Shown in pieces: positions 42,622-51,465 of a stretch of 64,000 nt of DNA. The notes below the pieces were generated by a model, which worked only from the letters and a program-made list of their open reading frames with translations, was not told where the DNA came from and did not search any database. This DNA comes from CBDBLK01 sp965215445 (GTDB lineage Bacteria; Bdellovibrionota; Bacteriovoracia; Bacteriovoracales; Bacteriovoracaceae), in the NCBI GenBank assembly GCA_965215445.1, contig CBDCDT010000002.1, positions 1,674,001-1,738,000 of the forward strand, in the 5' to 3' direction. Made by a program: the position numbers and the translations under genes. The stretch's first letter is position 1, and every line of letters begins with the position of its first letter.

Positions 42622-43800
42622 ATGAAAGCAGACAAAGTTGATCCAAACTTGCATTTTGCCACCAAGGCGATTCACGCTGGCGGACACCCCGACCCAGAGA
42701 CGGGGGCGATTATGCCTCCCATTTACCAGACTTCGACTTATGTGCAATCGGCACCGGGGGAACATAAGGGTTACGAGTACACGCGCTCCCACAATCCCAC
42801 CCGCTCGCGTTTGGAAGAGTGCCTAGCGGCGCTGGAAAACGCCCGTTTTGCTCTGGTTACATCCAGTGGCATGAGTGCCGCCACGCTTGTTTTTCACGCC
42901 TTTCCCGAAGGCAGCACCATCTTATGCGGGGACGACGTTTACGGCGGAACCTATCGCATTTTGACCACCGTATTTCAACATAAATTTCAAGTTGAATTTG
43001 TGGACACGACCAATCTTTCCTTGATGGAAGAGAAATTTAAAACCCTGCGCCCATCTTTGGTATGGCTGGAGTCGCCCACCAATCCCTTGCTCAAAATCAA
43101 CGATCTGGAAAATCTTTCAGCGCTTGCCAAAAAATATGGTTGCCAGACTTTGGTGGACAATACTTTTATGAGTCCCTATTTTCAAACTCCCCTGGACTTT
43201 GGTGCCGAGATAGTCCTGCACTCGATGACCAAATTTATCAACGGCCACTCTGACGTTTTGGGAGGGTGTTTGGCACTCAATGATGAATCCCTCTATCAGC
43301 GCTTGTGGGTTTTGCAAAACAGTCTTGGGCCGTGCCAGTCTCCCTTTGATTCCTGGCTGGTTTTACGGGGCATAAAGACTTTGGCGTTGAGGATGGAAGC
43401 GCACCAAAAAAATGCCCTGGCATTGTCTGAATGGCTTGAAAATCATCCCCGTGTGGAAAGAGTTCTCTATCCGGGCCTTGCTTCCCACTCCCAGCACGAC
43501 CTGGCCAAAAAACAAATGCGTGGTTTTGGCGGGATGATAACCTTTTTTCTCAAAGGAGAGAAACGCAGTCACACAGAAAATGCACGAAAGTTTTTAAGTT
43601 CCCTGCGCCTTTTTGCTCTGGCCGAGTCGTTGGGAGGGGTGGAGAGTCTGGTTGACCATCCGGCCTTGATGACTCACGCTTCGATTCCTGCAGAAGTTCG
43701 CGCTTCGCTGGGGATTGACGACAACCTGGTTCGTCTCAGTGTGGGCATTGAAGACGTTTCCGACTTAAAAGCGGATTTGGAGCAGGCCCTTAATTTTTAA
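42622..43800 (+). CDS. cystathionine gamma-lyase / gamma-synthase (Cys/Met metabolism PLP enzyme)
   Basis: 392 residues from an ATG with GAGGAAATCC upstream; the longer frame from 42610 is less likely. Blocks FATKAIHAGGHPDPETGAI, PIYQTSTYVQ, SSGMSAATL, and EIVLHSMTKFINGHSDVLGG with the PLP Lys near residue 204. Gamma-lyase (cysteine from cystathionine) is favoured by context (beta-synthase and gshA nearby); gamma-synthase or homocysteine/methionine lyase cannot be ruled out. Confidence 0.85.
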   Translation: MKADKVDPNLHFATKAIHAGGHPDPETGAIMPPIYQTSTYVQSAPGEHKGYEYTRSHNPTRSRLEECLAALENARFALVTSSGMSAATLVFHAFPEGSTILCGDDVYGGTYRILTTVFQHKFQVEFVDTTNLSLMEEKFKTLRPSLVWLESPTNPLLKINDLENLSALAKKYGCQTLVDNTFMSPYFQTPLDFGAEIVLHSMTKFINGHSDVLGGCLALNDESLYQRLWVLQNSLGPCQSPFDSWLVLRGIKTLALRMEAHQKNALALSEWLENHPRVERVLYPGLASHSQHDLAKKQMRGFGGMITFFLKGEKRSHTENARKFLSSLRLFALAESLGGVESLVDHPALMTHASIPAEVRASLGIDDNLVRLSVGIEDVSDLKADLEQALNF

Positions 43801-43889
43801 GTAAGTACTCACACTTCAGGCCATCTTGTGGGTCAACTGCACTGTCACTCCTTGCGACGTGCAGGGAGCACGCCTCAGTCGCTCCAGCT

Positions 43890-44495
43890 TTAAAAACTGC
43901 CACTATCCTTTTCATCAAAGGGAAGAGGTTCCGTTTGGGAGGCTTCGGGCGGCGGGACAAGTTCTTCTTTTTTAGGGGCCTTTTGGATTTTGTTGTGGGC
44001 CTCATCCAGAACGCCCGCGTATTCTTTGGAGCGGGAAAAAATGATTCCTCTTTCGGCATAGGCCCCAAGTAACAGGTAGGCACAGTAGACTTTGCCGTGT
44101 TCGGAAGAGAGTTGTTCCTTGTCTCCTGAAGCGAAAATCAATCCATCGTCTTGAATCATGTTTTTGAGTTCGGCAAAACTTTGGCAAAAGGGGTTTTGGC
44201 CGGATTTTTTGGGTGCGCAGGAGGTGGTTTTTTTGATGACTTCTACCGAACCGGATGTTTTTTTGAGGTGGACGGGTTCGCGGCAGACGTCGGCAATCCA
44301 GTGCTGTTTGAGAAATTTCCATTTTTGATGGTGGATTTCAAGCTGACAGTCTGTTTTTTCGATGGAAAGGATTCGTTGAGTAAGGCCTAAGGGAAAACCC
44401 CGGTGAGAAATTTCGGTTTTAAAAGCGCTTTTGAGACATTCGTTGTCGGAAAAGGCGCGAATCTCACCATTGGTGGCCAAAAGCAAGACAGTCAT
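43890..44495 (-). CDS. hypothetical protein, Cys-containing, Pro/Glu-rich tail
   Basis: 201 residues from the ATG at 44495, 7 bases after the upstream gene; a longer frame from 44576 overlaps it. A short N-terminal hydrophobic stretch may be a weak signal. Cys residues occur in TDCQLEIH, ADVCREP, TSCAPKKS and NPFCQSF; the tail is acidic and proline-rich. No family is recognised. Operon partner of 44503-45210. Confidence 0.55.
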   Translation of the reverse strand: MTVLLLATNGEIRAFSDNECLKSAFKTEISHRGFPLGLTQRILSIEKTDCQLEIHHQKWKFLKQHWIADVCREPVHLKKTSGSVEVIKKTTSCAPKKSGQNPFCQSFAELKNMIQDDGLIFASGDKEQLSSEHGKVYCAYLLLGAYAERGIIFSRSKEYAGVLDEAHNKIQKAPKKEELVPPPEASQTEPLPFDEKDSGSF

Positions 44496-44502
44496 AAAAA
44501 GT

Positions 44503-45210
44503 TTAAACTTTAATAATGGCACGGGGATTGACCTCGATGGAAACCAGAGAAGCGTCGTGATAGAGAAACCTTCCACGACTGTTTTTTCTCATTTGTAAAA
44601 TCACTTCGTCCATAACTGCCTCGGGGGATTCAGACATCCTCTTAGCAATATAATCTTGTGTGTGCATTTGTTCAATACCGCCGGGCAGATTGCGGGCGAC
44701 TCCGGGAGAGAGTATGGCCCACTTCTCTCCCCGCCGCATCTTTCCCTCTGCTTTTGCACGAGCAAAAAAGGCCTGGTCAAAAGGGTGGTTATTGCCTGCC
44801 AGGATTGGCCCGTTTTCAGTGCCAAAAGTGTGGTCGGAAATGATCGAGTAATGGCCAAAGCGATAGGCCTCAAAGTGCAAATCTTGCAGGCGGATGCCGA
44901 TTAAGAGCAATTCCAAAGATTCCAAGGCCAAACTTTTAAGAAAGTTTTCCAAAATGTCCGAAGAAAAGACGCCCGTGGCCCCGGTTTTCTTTTCAAAATC
45001 CTCGCGAAAGCTGTCAAAGCGATCCAGCACCAACGCCAGTTTGTGGTGGGTAGGGCCGGTGATGGATAAGAAAACGACGGCAAAATTGGATTTGGCCAGG
45101 TCGAAAAACTCCCCCCCCGAACTTCTTCCCACCAAAAATTGGGAAGTAAAGGAGAGGGATTTAATCGTCTCCGAGCGTTTGGGTATGAATTGTTGAGGTA
45201 GTTGGTTCAT
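44503..45210 (-). CDS. hypothetical protein, cytosolic
   Basis: 235 residues, no signal peptide. Features: GRSSGGEFFDLAKSNFAVVFLSITGPTHHKLALVLDRF near residue 30, then helical segments and a C-terminal FLYHDASLVSIEVNPRAI. It recalls, weakly, the SpoIIE/PP2C-type phosphatase fold, but the metal-binding aspartates are not evident, so I leave it unassigned. Forms a two-gene unit with the gene at 44495. Confidence 0.5.
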   Translation of the reverse strand: MNQLPQQFIPKRSETIKSLSFTSQFLVGRSSGGEFFDLAKSNFAVVFLSITGPTHHKLALVLDRFDSFREDFEKKTGATGVFSSDILENFLKSLALESLELLLIGIRLQDLHFEAYRFGHYSIISDHTFGTENGPILAGNNHPFDQAFFARAKAEGKMRRGEKWAILSPGVARNLPGGIEQMHTQDYIAKRMSESPEAVMDEVILQMRKNSRGRFLYHDASLVSIEVNPRAIIKV

Positions 45211-45335
45211 CTACTCGTAATATTTTACTCAAAAACTCGCTTGCAAAATGGAACGGGCACGGAATTCCCCATGCCTTCAAGTGCTTTTAAGTTTTTTTTC
45301 CAAAGTGCCGAAGGTGTTTTAGAGGGAGTTGGGCC

Positions 45336-46091
45336 ATGATCGCCAAAAATGTTTGCGGTAGAACACTTTTTTTTGCCTGGATCGCACTCTTTGCCAGTGG
45401 CTGTAAGTCTGAACTCAAGATGTTCAAGCGTGAATTTTGGGAACGGTTTGAGGCCAAGAATGCACGCATAAACCGGCTGGAAGTAGTGGCCTTGAATTTG
45501 GCCAAAGAAAATCGCCAGTTGAAAAACCATATCAGTCAGTTGAGGTTTGACGTCAAGAAATTGGAGTCGGAAAAGAACTACCTCAAAATGCAAAATGCCA
45601 TGCTCATACAGGGCAAAAAGAAGCGCGCTCCCGCCTCCATCTCGACGGCGCCCAAATTTGCCAAGGATTTGGTTCGTTATGATATTTATCGCTGGACACC
45701 CGAGCAGATGATTTCCATCGCCGATGTGGAATTTAAGAAAAAGAATTACGAAAAGGCGGCGCAATTTTATCACACCCTGTACGGCCATTTTCCCAACTAC
45801 GATCGCATCGACGACCGCTTTTTATTCAAAGCGGGATTGGCGACTTACGAATCGGGAGAACATTACGAACAGTCTTTCCACTATTTTGCCCAACTTATCA
45901 AAAAATATAAGACCTCTCCTTATTACCGGGGTGCCAAGTTGTGGACGAGCCTTTTGTATTTGCGCCTGGATAAAAGAGAGATGTTTTTTAATGCCGTCGA
46001 AGATTTTAGGAAGAAGTATCGCAATACTCCAGAGTGGAGAGTTTTAAGTCAACACTATGAGGCCATTATTCAGAAATATAAGAATCGTTGA
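45336..46091 (+). CDS. coiled-coil/TPR lipoprotein (YbgF/CpoB-like)
   Basis: 251 residues. The signal ends at LFASGC (lipobox). A coiled coil (KNARINRLEVVALNLAKENRQLKNHISQLRFDVKKLESEKNYLK shape, residues 35-85) is followed by TPR-like helices (DVEFKKKNYEKAAQFYHTLYGHFPNYDRIDD). This resembles CpoB/YbgF-type envelope proteins that coordinate peptidoglycan and Tol-Pal. Overlaps the next gene by 35 bases. Confidence 0.75.
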   Translation: MIAKNVCGRTLFFAWIALFASGCKSELKMFKREFWERFEAKNARINRLEVVALNLAKENRQLKNHISQLRFDVKKLESEKNYLKMQNAMLIQGKKKRAPASISTAPKFAKDLVRYDIYRWTPEQMISIADVEFKKKNYEKAAQFYHTLYGHFPNYDRIDDRFLFKAGLATYESGEHYEQSFHYFAQLIKKYKTSPYYRGAKLWTSLLYLRLDKREMFFNAVEDFRKKYRNTPEWRVLSQHYEAIIQKYKNR

Positions 46092-47349
46092 GGCCAGCGT
46101 ATTCATCCTTTGTTGGTGTGCGATCTCTCAAGCATACGCCCGTCGGGCGGTGGCGATCGTCCAATCGGTCAGGGGTCACGTTTTTTATTCCCACAAGGGC
46201 AAGGTCAAGACTTTGGCGCCGGGGATGCGCCTGACCAAGGATTCGGAGGTTTTCACCGAAGAAGGGGGGCAGATCACCTTCAACGATTATTTCGATCACG
46301 TCTATCATTTGTCGGGCAGTGGCCACATTGCCCTTTCAGGTCGCTCAGTGGCACTGAAAAGCGGTTATTTGTGGGTTCAGTTTATGGGGGATTATCCCAC
46401 GCCCTTTGCCTTCCAGATTGTCACCGCAAACACCAAGGTTTCTCACAGAAGCGGAGAGGCGATTGTGAGCTTTGACAGTTCCATCGGCAAAACCCAGTTG
46501 TTGGTTCTTACGGGAGTTTTTGAAATTCAAAACGCCCTTCAAGAACACCTCAAACTCGACGTTCAAGAAGGGCAGTTTAGTTTTATCAAAAATGGTTATT
46601 TGGAAGGGGCGCCCCGTATGCCCACTCCCATCGGGCTTCATTCTTACGAACGGGTGACGGGCCTGTTTGATGCAGTGGAACCGTTGCGCAAAACCCAGGG
46701 GCTTTTCGATCCCAACGCTTCCAGAAAGCGGCCAGGCAGGAGCATTGCTTCGGTGAAAATCAGGCCGGAATCCTCGCTGCTCAATCACTACCGCATTCAA
46801 TTGGTTGGCAGAGAAGAAAAAAAGGCCCTGCCAAGACCTAACAGGGGGCCGGCCAGTTTTTACGGGGAAGAAGATGGGGAACCTTCGCAGCGAGAAGTTC
46901 CGATCAAAATTTTTGGCCAGGAAAAGCAAAAAACCCAAATTTTTCACTGTCCGAGGGATTGTCCCTGGGGAAGCAAATTGGCCCCCCATCTCAAACAGGG
47001 GCGGAAAGTTTCCAGCACGCCGCCGCCTGTGTTGCGTGAGTTTAAAGTAAAAATTTGGGGTGCAAAGAAGCGCTCGGCCCCAATCCCAACCCCGACGCCG
47101 GTGCCAGTGCCTGTCTCAAAACCTGTTGCCGCGTTGCCTCCTCCGACCCCTCCCCAAAAGGAAACCCGCCGTGCTCCGGCCTCCATTGCCCCGATCAAAC
47201 CTGCAAAAAGGCCCACGATTTCGGAGGAACCCCTCTTTGAGCAGGCGCTGAATCAGCATTATTCAGAGCAGAAGCGTCATGCAACTGAGGTCAACGAACT
47301 CATCGACCAGCTTCAGTCTGTGCAAATGGACTACCAAAAAAGTTACTGA
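46057..47349 (+). CDS. FecR-domain protein
   Basis: 430 residues. Signal peptide (about 1-27), then VAIVQSVRGHVFYSHKGKVKTLAPGMRLTKDSEVFTEEGGQITF and the repeated beta strands of a FecR/PF04773 domain. The C-terminal half is a basic Pro-rich linker (TPTPVPVPVSKP) and a helix. FecR domains often bind sugars or regulate surface signalling. Overlap with the upstream lipoprotein gene suggests they work together. Confidence 0.75.
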   Translation: MRPLFRNIRIVEASVFILCWCAISQAYARRAVAIVQSVRGHVFYSHKGKVKTLAPGMRLTKDSEVFTEEGGQITFNDYFDHVYHLSGSGHIALSGRSVALKSGYLWVQFMGDYPTPFAFQIVTANTKVSHRSGEAIVSFDSSIGKTQLLVLTGVFEIQNALQEHLKLDVQEGQFSFIKNGYLEGAPRMPTPIGLHSYERVTGLFDAVEPLRKTQGLFDPNASRKRPGRSIASVKIRPESSLLNHYRIQLVGREEKKALPRPNRGPASFYGEEDGEPSQREVPIKIFGQEKQKTQIFHCPRDCPWGSKLAPHLKQGRKVSSTPPPVLREFKVKIWGAKKRSAPIPTPTPVPVPVSKPVAALPPPTPPQKETRRAPASIAPIKPAKRPTISEEPLFEQALNQHYSEQKRHATEVNELIDQLQSVQMDYQKSY

Positions 47350-47360
47350 CGTGTTATAAG

Positions 47361-47377
47361 GCCCCCAAAGGGGGTTT
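47361..47377 (+). promoter_or_regulatory. short hairpin over the guaB ribosome site
   Basis: CCCCC, AAA, GGGGG then TTTT lies immediately before the guaB ATG (47379). It has the shape of a terminator for the upstream operon, but the GGGGG is also the only ribosome-binding site of guaB, so a hairpin would hide it. Translation control or transcription termination are both possible. Confidence 0.45.
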
Positions 47378-47378
47378 T

Positions 47379-48866
47379 ATGTCCGTGCCAAATTCCAAAT
47401 TTCCAACACAAACTCCCCATTTGACCTATGACGACTGTTTGTTGCGTCCGGGCCATTCTGAAGTTTCGCCCAGTGAAACGGATTTGAGCAGTCAATTTAG
47501 TCGGCGCATTACCCTCAATATTCCCCTGGTTTCGGCGGCGATGGATACGGTGACGGAGAGCGCTACTGCCATCACCATGGCGCAAAATGGTGGGATCGGA
47601 GTCATTCACAAAAATATGCTCCCCGCCCGCCAGGCGCGGCAGGTTCAAAAGGTCAAAAAATACGAGGCGGGCATGATTTTAGACCCCATTACGGTAGGCC
47701 CTCAAGAGAGTTTGCGTTCGGTGGTCAAACTCACCCAGCGCCACAAAATCACCGGGGTGCCGGTGACCAATCCCGATGGCGAATGCGTGGGGATTCTCAC
47801 CAGTCGGGATATGCGCTTTGAAAGCAATCTGGATCAAAAAGTTGAAGACGTGATGACTCCCAAGGGGAAACTGATTACCGCTCCCGAGGGCATCGACACG
47901 GAAAGCGCCAAAGATATTTTGCACCAACACAGGATTGAAAAATTGTTGGTGTTAGACGATGAGGGCAAGCTGAAGGGGCTGATTACCATCAAGGACATTT
48001 TAAAGGGCATCGACTTTCCCTTTTCCAACCGCGATTCGCTGGGGCGTTTGCGCGTGGCCGCGGCGGTGGGAGTGGGTGAGGGGGAAGTGGAGCGGGCGCG
48101 CGCCTTGGGGAATGTGGACGTGGATGCCTTGGTGGTGGACACCGCTCACGGGCACAGTCAAGGTGTTTTGGAAATGGTGGCGATGTTGAAACACTCTTTT
48201 CCCCAAATTGATATTGTCGCCGGCAACGTGGCCACCGCCGATGCCTGTCGCGCCCTGATCGAAGCGGGGGCCGATGCCATCAAGGTGGGAGTAGGGCCTG
48301 GCTCGATTTGCACCACGCGGGTGGTGGCGGGAATTGGGGTGCCCCAACTCTCGGCGGTTTGGGAGTGCTTTTCCGTCACTTCCAAGGCCGGAGTTCCCCT
48401 GATCGCCGACGGAGGCATTAAGTTTTCCGGCGACATCGTCAAGGCCCTGGCGGCCGGGGCGAGTTCGGTGATGATCGGCTCACTCTTTGCGGGAACCGAT
48501 GAAACTCCGGGGGAGACGGTTTTATATCAGGGGAGAACCTATAAAGTTTATCGCGGCATGGGCAGCATGGGGGCGATGAGTTCCGGCTCCAAAGACCGCT
48601 ACCGTCAGGAGAGTGTCACCGAAATTGAAAAATTGGTTCCCGAGGGAGTCGAAGGCCAGGTTCCCTACCGGGGAAGTCTTTCCAGTAACATTTACCAATT
48701 GATGGGGGGGGTGCGCGCGGGAATGGGGTACGTCGGTGCCGCCAATTTGACCGAACTTTGCGAGAAGGCCGAATTTGTGATGATTACCACCGCCTCCTTG
48801 AAAGAGGGACACCCCCACGACGTTTGGATCACCAAGGACGCTCCCAACTATACAGTGAGCAAATAG
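47379..48866 (+). CDS. guaB: inosine-5'-monophosphate dehydrogenase
   Basis: 495 residues. N-terminal half of the barrel, an inserted pair of CBS domains (around residues 105-215, VTNPDGECVGILTSRDMRFE and LDDEGKLKGLITIKDI), then the catalytic barrel with GPGSICTTRVVAG (catalytic Cys311) and GSMGAMSSGSKDRY flap. It converts IMP to XMP, the committed step of GMP synthesis. The TAG stop overlaps the guaA GTG start by one base. Confidence 0.97.
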   Translation: MSVPNSKFPTQTPHLTYDDCLLRPGHSEVSPSETDLSSQFSRRITLNIPLVSAAMDTVTESATAITMAQNGGIGVIHKNMLPARQARQVQKVKKYEAGMILDPITVGPQESLRSVVKLTQRHKITGVPVTNPDGECVGILTSRDMRFESNLDQKVEDVMTPKGKLITAPEGIDTESAKDILHQHRIEKLLVLDDEGKLKGLITIKDILKGIDFPFSNRDSLGRLRVAAAVGVGEGEVERARALGNVDVDALVVDTAHGHSQGVLEMVAMLKHSFPQIDIVAGNVATADACRALIEAGADAIKVGVGPGSICTTRVVAGIGVPQLSAVWECFSVTSKAGVPLIADGGIKFSGDIVKALAAGASSVMIGSLFAGTDETPGETVLYQGRTYKVYRGMGSMGAMSSGSKDRYRQESVTEIEKLVPEGVEGQVPYRGSLSSNIYQLMGGVRAGMGYVGAANLTELCEKAEFVMITTASLKEGHPHDVWITKDAPNYTVSK

Positions 48867-50401
48867 TGCAAAATTCTTGCAGGCAGGTTTGGGTTGTTGA
48901 TTTGGGTTCTCAATACACTCATCTCATTGCCCGGCGAACCCGGGAACTGGGTTACAGTTCGGAAATCGTAACTGTTGAAGCAGCGCTGGCCCGTGTGAGG
49001 GAGGGTAAACTTCCCCGCTCTTGGGTTCTCTCCGGCGGCCCCCAGTCCGTCAGTGGGGACACTCTCGATTACACTCCCTTTTTTGAATCCCAAAGGCCCG
49101 TGCTGGGCATTTGTTACGGCATGCAGTTGATGGTCAAGCATTTTGGTGGAGAGGTGGCCAGGGGAGAGGTGGCCGAATATGGCAGAACCAAAGTTTATTG
49201 CAAGGGAGGTCGAGAGTTGCAGGTGTGGATGAGCCACTTCGAGCACGTCACCAAACTTCCCCCGGGGTTTGAGGTGTTGATGGAAAGTCACAATTCACTG
49301 GTGGCGGCGATGGAAAATAAATCTTTGCAAGTGATGGGCCTGCAGTTTCATCCCGAAGTCGAACAAACCGAGCGCGGCCAGGAAATTTTAAATGATTTTT
49401 ATAAGCAGTTGGCGGGCCTTGTACCAGACTGGGACTCTGGAAAGACTTTGGAAGAAGCGCGGGAGATTGTGAAGTCGGCCAGAGGACAAAAAGTTTTGTG
49501 TGCCTTTTCCGGGGGAGTGGACAGCCTGGTGGCGGCGACTTTGGCGCATCAAGTGTTGGGTAATGACTTGTTTTGTTTTTTTGTCGATCACGGCCTGCTT
49601 CGGCCGCAGGATTATGAGCATATAGAAACCCTCAAGCGGGAAATGCCCTTTTCTATTGAAATCATCTCCGCCAAATCCAGATTTTTGCAAAATTTAAAGG
49701 GGGTGGCCGATCCCGAAGCAAAACGCAAAATCATCGGCCACACCTTTATCGAGGTCTTTGAAGAAAAAGTGCGCCAGTTTGAGCGCGAGAGAAATATTCA
49801 CTTTACCCGTTTTTTACAGGGGACAATTTATCCCGACGTGATTGAGTCCCACTCCCCCCACCAAAAAGGGGGAAAGTCGGCAACTATCAAATCCCACCAC
49901 AACGTGGGCGGCCTTCCCCAGCGCATGAAACTCGAACTGCTGGAACCCCTGCGCTTTCTCTTCAAAGATGAAGTGCGCCGGATGGGTGAGGCCTTGGGAC
50001 TTGCGCCGGAATGGCCCGCCCGCCACCCTTTTCCCGGCCCCGGCATTGGCATCCGGGTGTTGGGGGAATTGACTGAAGAGTCCATAAAGAAAGTTCAGCA
50101 GTCGGATCAAATCCTCTACGAGGAATTAAAACGCGAAGGTTTATACGATTCCGTCGCCCAGGCGCTGACCGTCCTCTTGCCGGTCAAAACTGTGGGCGTG
50201 AAGGGCGATGCTCGCGCCTACGAAGAAGTTATTTGTTTGCGAATTGTGGACACTACCGATTTTATGACCGCCGATTGGAGCCAGCTTCCGCGCTCTTTTT
50301 TGGAGCGGGTTTGTGGCCGCATCGTGGGCGAAGTCGATGGCATTACCCGCGTGGTGTACGACCTGACTTCCAAACCGCCGGGAACCATCGAGTGGGAGTG
50401 A
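48866..50401 (+). CDS. guaA: GMP synthase (glutamine-hydrolysing)
   Basis: 511 residues from a GTG overlapping the guaB stop (TAGTG); a longer frame from 48758 lies inside guaB. Class I glutamine amidotransferase domain with GICYGMQL (Cys83) and QFHPEVEQTERG, then the ATP-pyrophosphatase P-loop FSGGVDSLVAA near residue 215 and the C-terminal dimerisation domain (RHPFPGPGIGIRVLGE, DLTSKPPGTIEWE). Converts XMP to GMP. Forms an operon with guaB. Confidence 0.97.
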   Translation: MQNSCRQVWVVDLGSQYTHLIARRTRELGYSSEIVTVEAALARVREGKLPRSWVLSGGPQSVSGDTLDYTPFFESQRPVLGICYGMQLMVKHFGGEVARGEVAEYGRTKVYCKGGRELQVWMSHFEHVTKLPPGFEVLMESHNSLVAAMENKSLQVMGLQFHPEVEQTERGQEILNDFYKQLAGLVPDWDSGKTLEEAREIVKSARGQKVLCAFSGGVDSLVAATLAHQVLGNDLFCFFVDHGLLRPQDYEHIETLKREMPFSIEIISAKSRFLQNLKGVADPEAKRKIIGHTFIEVFEEKVRQFERERNIHFTRFLQGTIYPDVIESHSPHQKGGKSATIKSHHNVGGLPQRMKLELLEPLRFLFKDEVRRMGEALGLAPEWPARHPFPGPGIGIRVLGELTEESIKKVQQSDQILYEELKREGLYDSVAQALTVLLPVKTVGVKGDARAYEEVICLRIVDTTDFMTADWSQLPRSFLERVCGRIVGEVDGITRVVYDLTSKPPGTIEWE

Positions 50402-50640
50402 TGCCTCATTTGACAGAAGAGTTTTAAAGAGATACAAAGCGAGAGCGAAACTGCGAGTTTCCAAAATAACCATTTTTCCCAGGATGATGGTGCCTATTTC
50501 ACAGTAAAATTTTACTCATCGCTCCGACTTTGTTCAAAAATGAAAAAGTTGGTTTTCGGCGTTGATTTTTTCATTTCTCTCCCCCTAGCATGATTTTTGC
50601 TGGATTATTGATCTATGCTAAAAAATAAGGGGGGAAACCT

Positions 50641-51333
50641 ATGTTGAAAAAAAAGAGAGATATTGAAGACATATTGAGGGAGATCGGGGAATCCCAGCGC
50701 AAGAGTGAGGAGAATCTGCGCAAAATTGAAGAATCACAGCGCCAAGGGGAGGAAAACCGGCGCAAAATTGAAGAATCCCAGCGTCAAGGTGAGGAAAATC
50801 TGCGCAAACTTGAAGAATCCCAACGCAAAACCCAGGAGTCTTTGTGCGAAGCTGAAAAAGCTGCGGACAAAACGCTCCAAGCGGTGAATAAGGCCTGTGG
50901 CGAGTTTACCAATAAATGGGGCCGCTTTATGGAGAATTTAATTCAGGGGGATGTGATTCAACTATTGCAGGCCCGTGGCCTTGATGTCGATCACGCCTAC
51001 CGTCCGGCGAGGATCAGGCATAAAAATAGAAGCATCAAGTGGGACTACGACTTGATCGCCGCCAATGGGGAGGAAGTGGTGGTAATTGAAGTTAAAACTA
51101 CGCTTTCTTCTTCCGATGTTGATTATTTTCTCAGGAAACTGGCGGATTTCAAGAAAAATAGTAAGTCTTATAGAGGGAAAACCATTTACGGTGCTATGGC
51201 CTACCTCGAAGATATGGGAGGAGGTGCTACCAAATATGCTCAAAAAATGGGCCTGTTTACCATTGAGGCCTTAGGCGCCACCGAGGTCGCCACCATCACC
51301 AATGCAGAGAATTTCAAACCAAAAATGTTTTGA
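50641..51333 (+). CDS. coiled-coil PD-(D/E)XK family protein with 14-residue repeats
   Basis: 230 residues with a GGGGGAAACC site just upstream. The N-terminal coiled coil contains three units of EENLRKIEESQRQG. After a linker comes NKWGRFMENLIQGDVIQLLQ and YDLIAANGEEVVVIEVKTTL, the D-x(n)-E-x-K core of a PD-(D/E)XK fold; it ends NAENFKPKMF. Clear paralog of 28246-28905, differing in the length of the coil. Function unknown. Confidence 0.75.
   Translation: MLKKKRDIEDILREIGESQRKSEENLRKIEESQRQGEENRRKIEESQRQGEENLRKLEESQRKTQESLCEAEKAADKTLQAVNKACGEFTNKWGRFMENLIQGDVIQLLQARGLDVDHAYRPARIRHKNRSIKWDYDLIAANGEEVVVIEVKTTLSSSDVDYFLRKLADFKKNSKSYRGKTIYGAMAYLEDMGGGATKYAQKMGLFTIEALGATEVATITNAENFKPKMF
50707..50832 (+). 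repeat. 42-bp tandem repeat, three units (coiled-coil)
   Basis: Three near-identical 42-base units encoding a 14-residue heptad pair. Because 42 is a multiple of 3, copy-number changes would only lengthen the coil. Confidence 0.85.
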
Positions 51334-51465
51334 AGGTTATCGAGTGAAAATAGAGACAAAATAGCTTCGGTCAAGATTTTGGGAATCCCTGCGGCTTGTG
51401 CAGAAAAAAAAGCTGGTGTACTATGGATAAGTCGTTATCCAGAGTGCTTTTTCAAGGAGGAAAAA

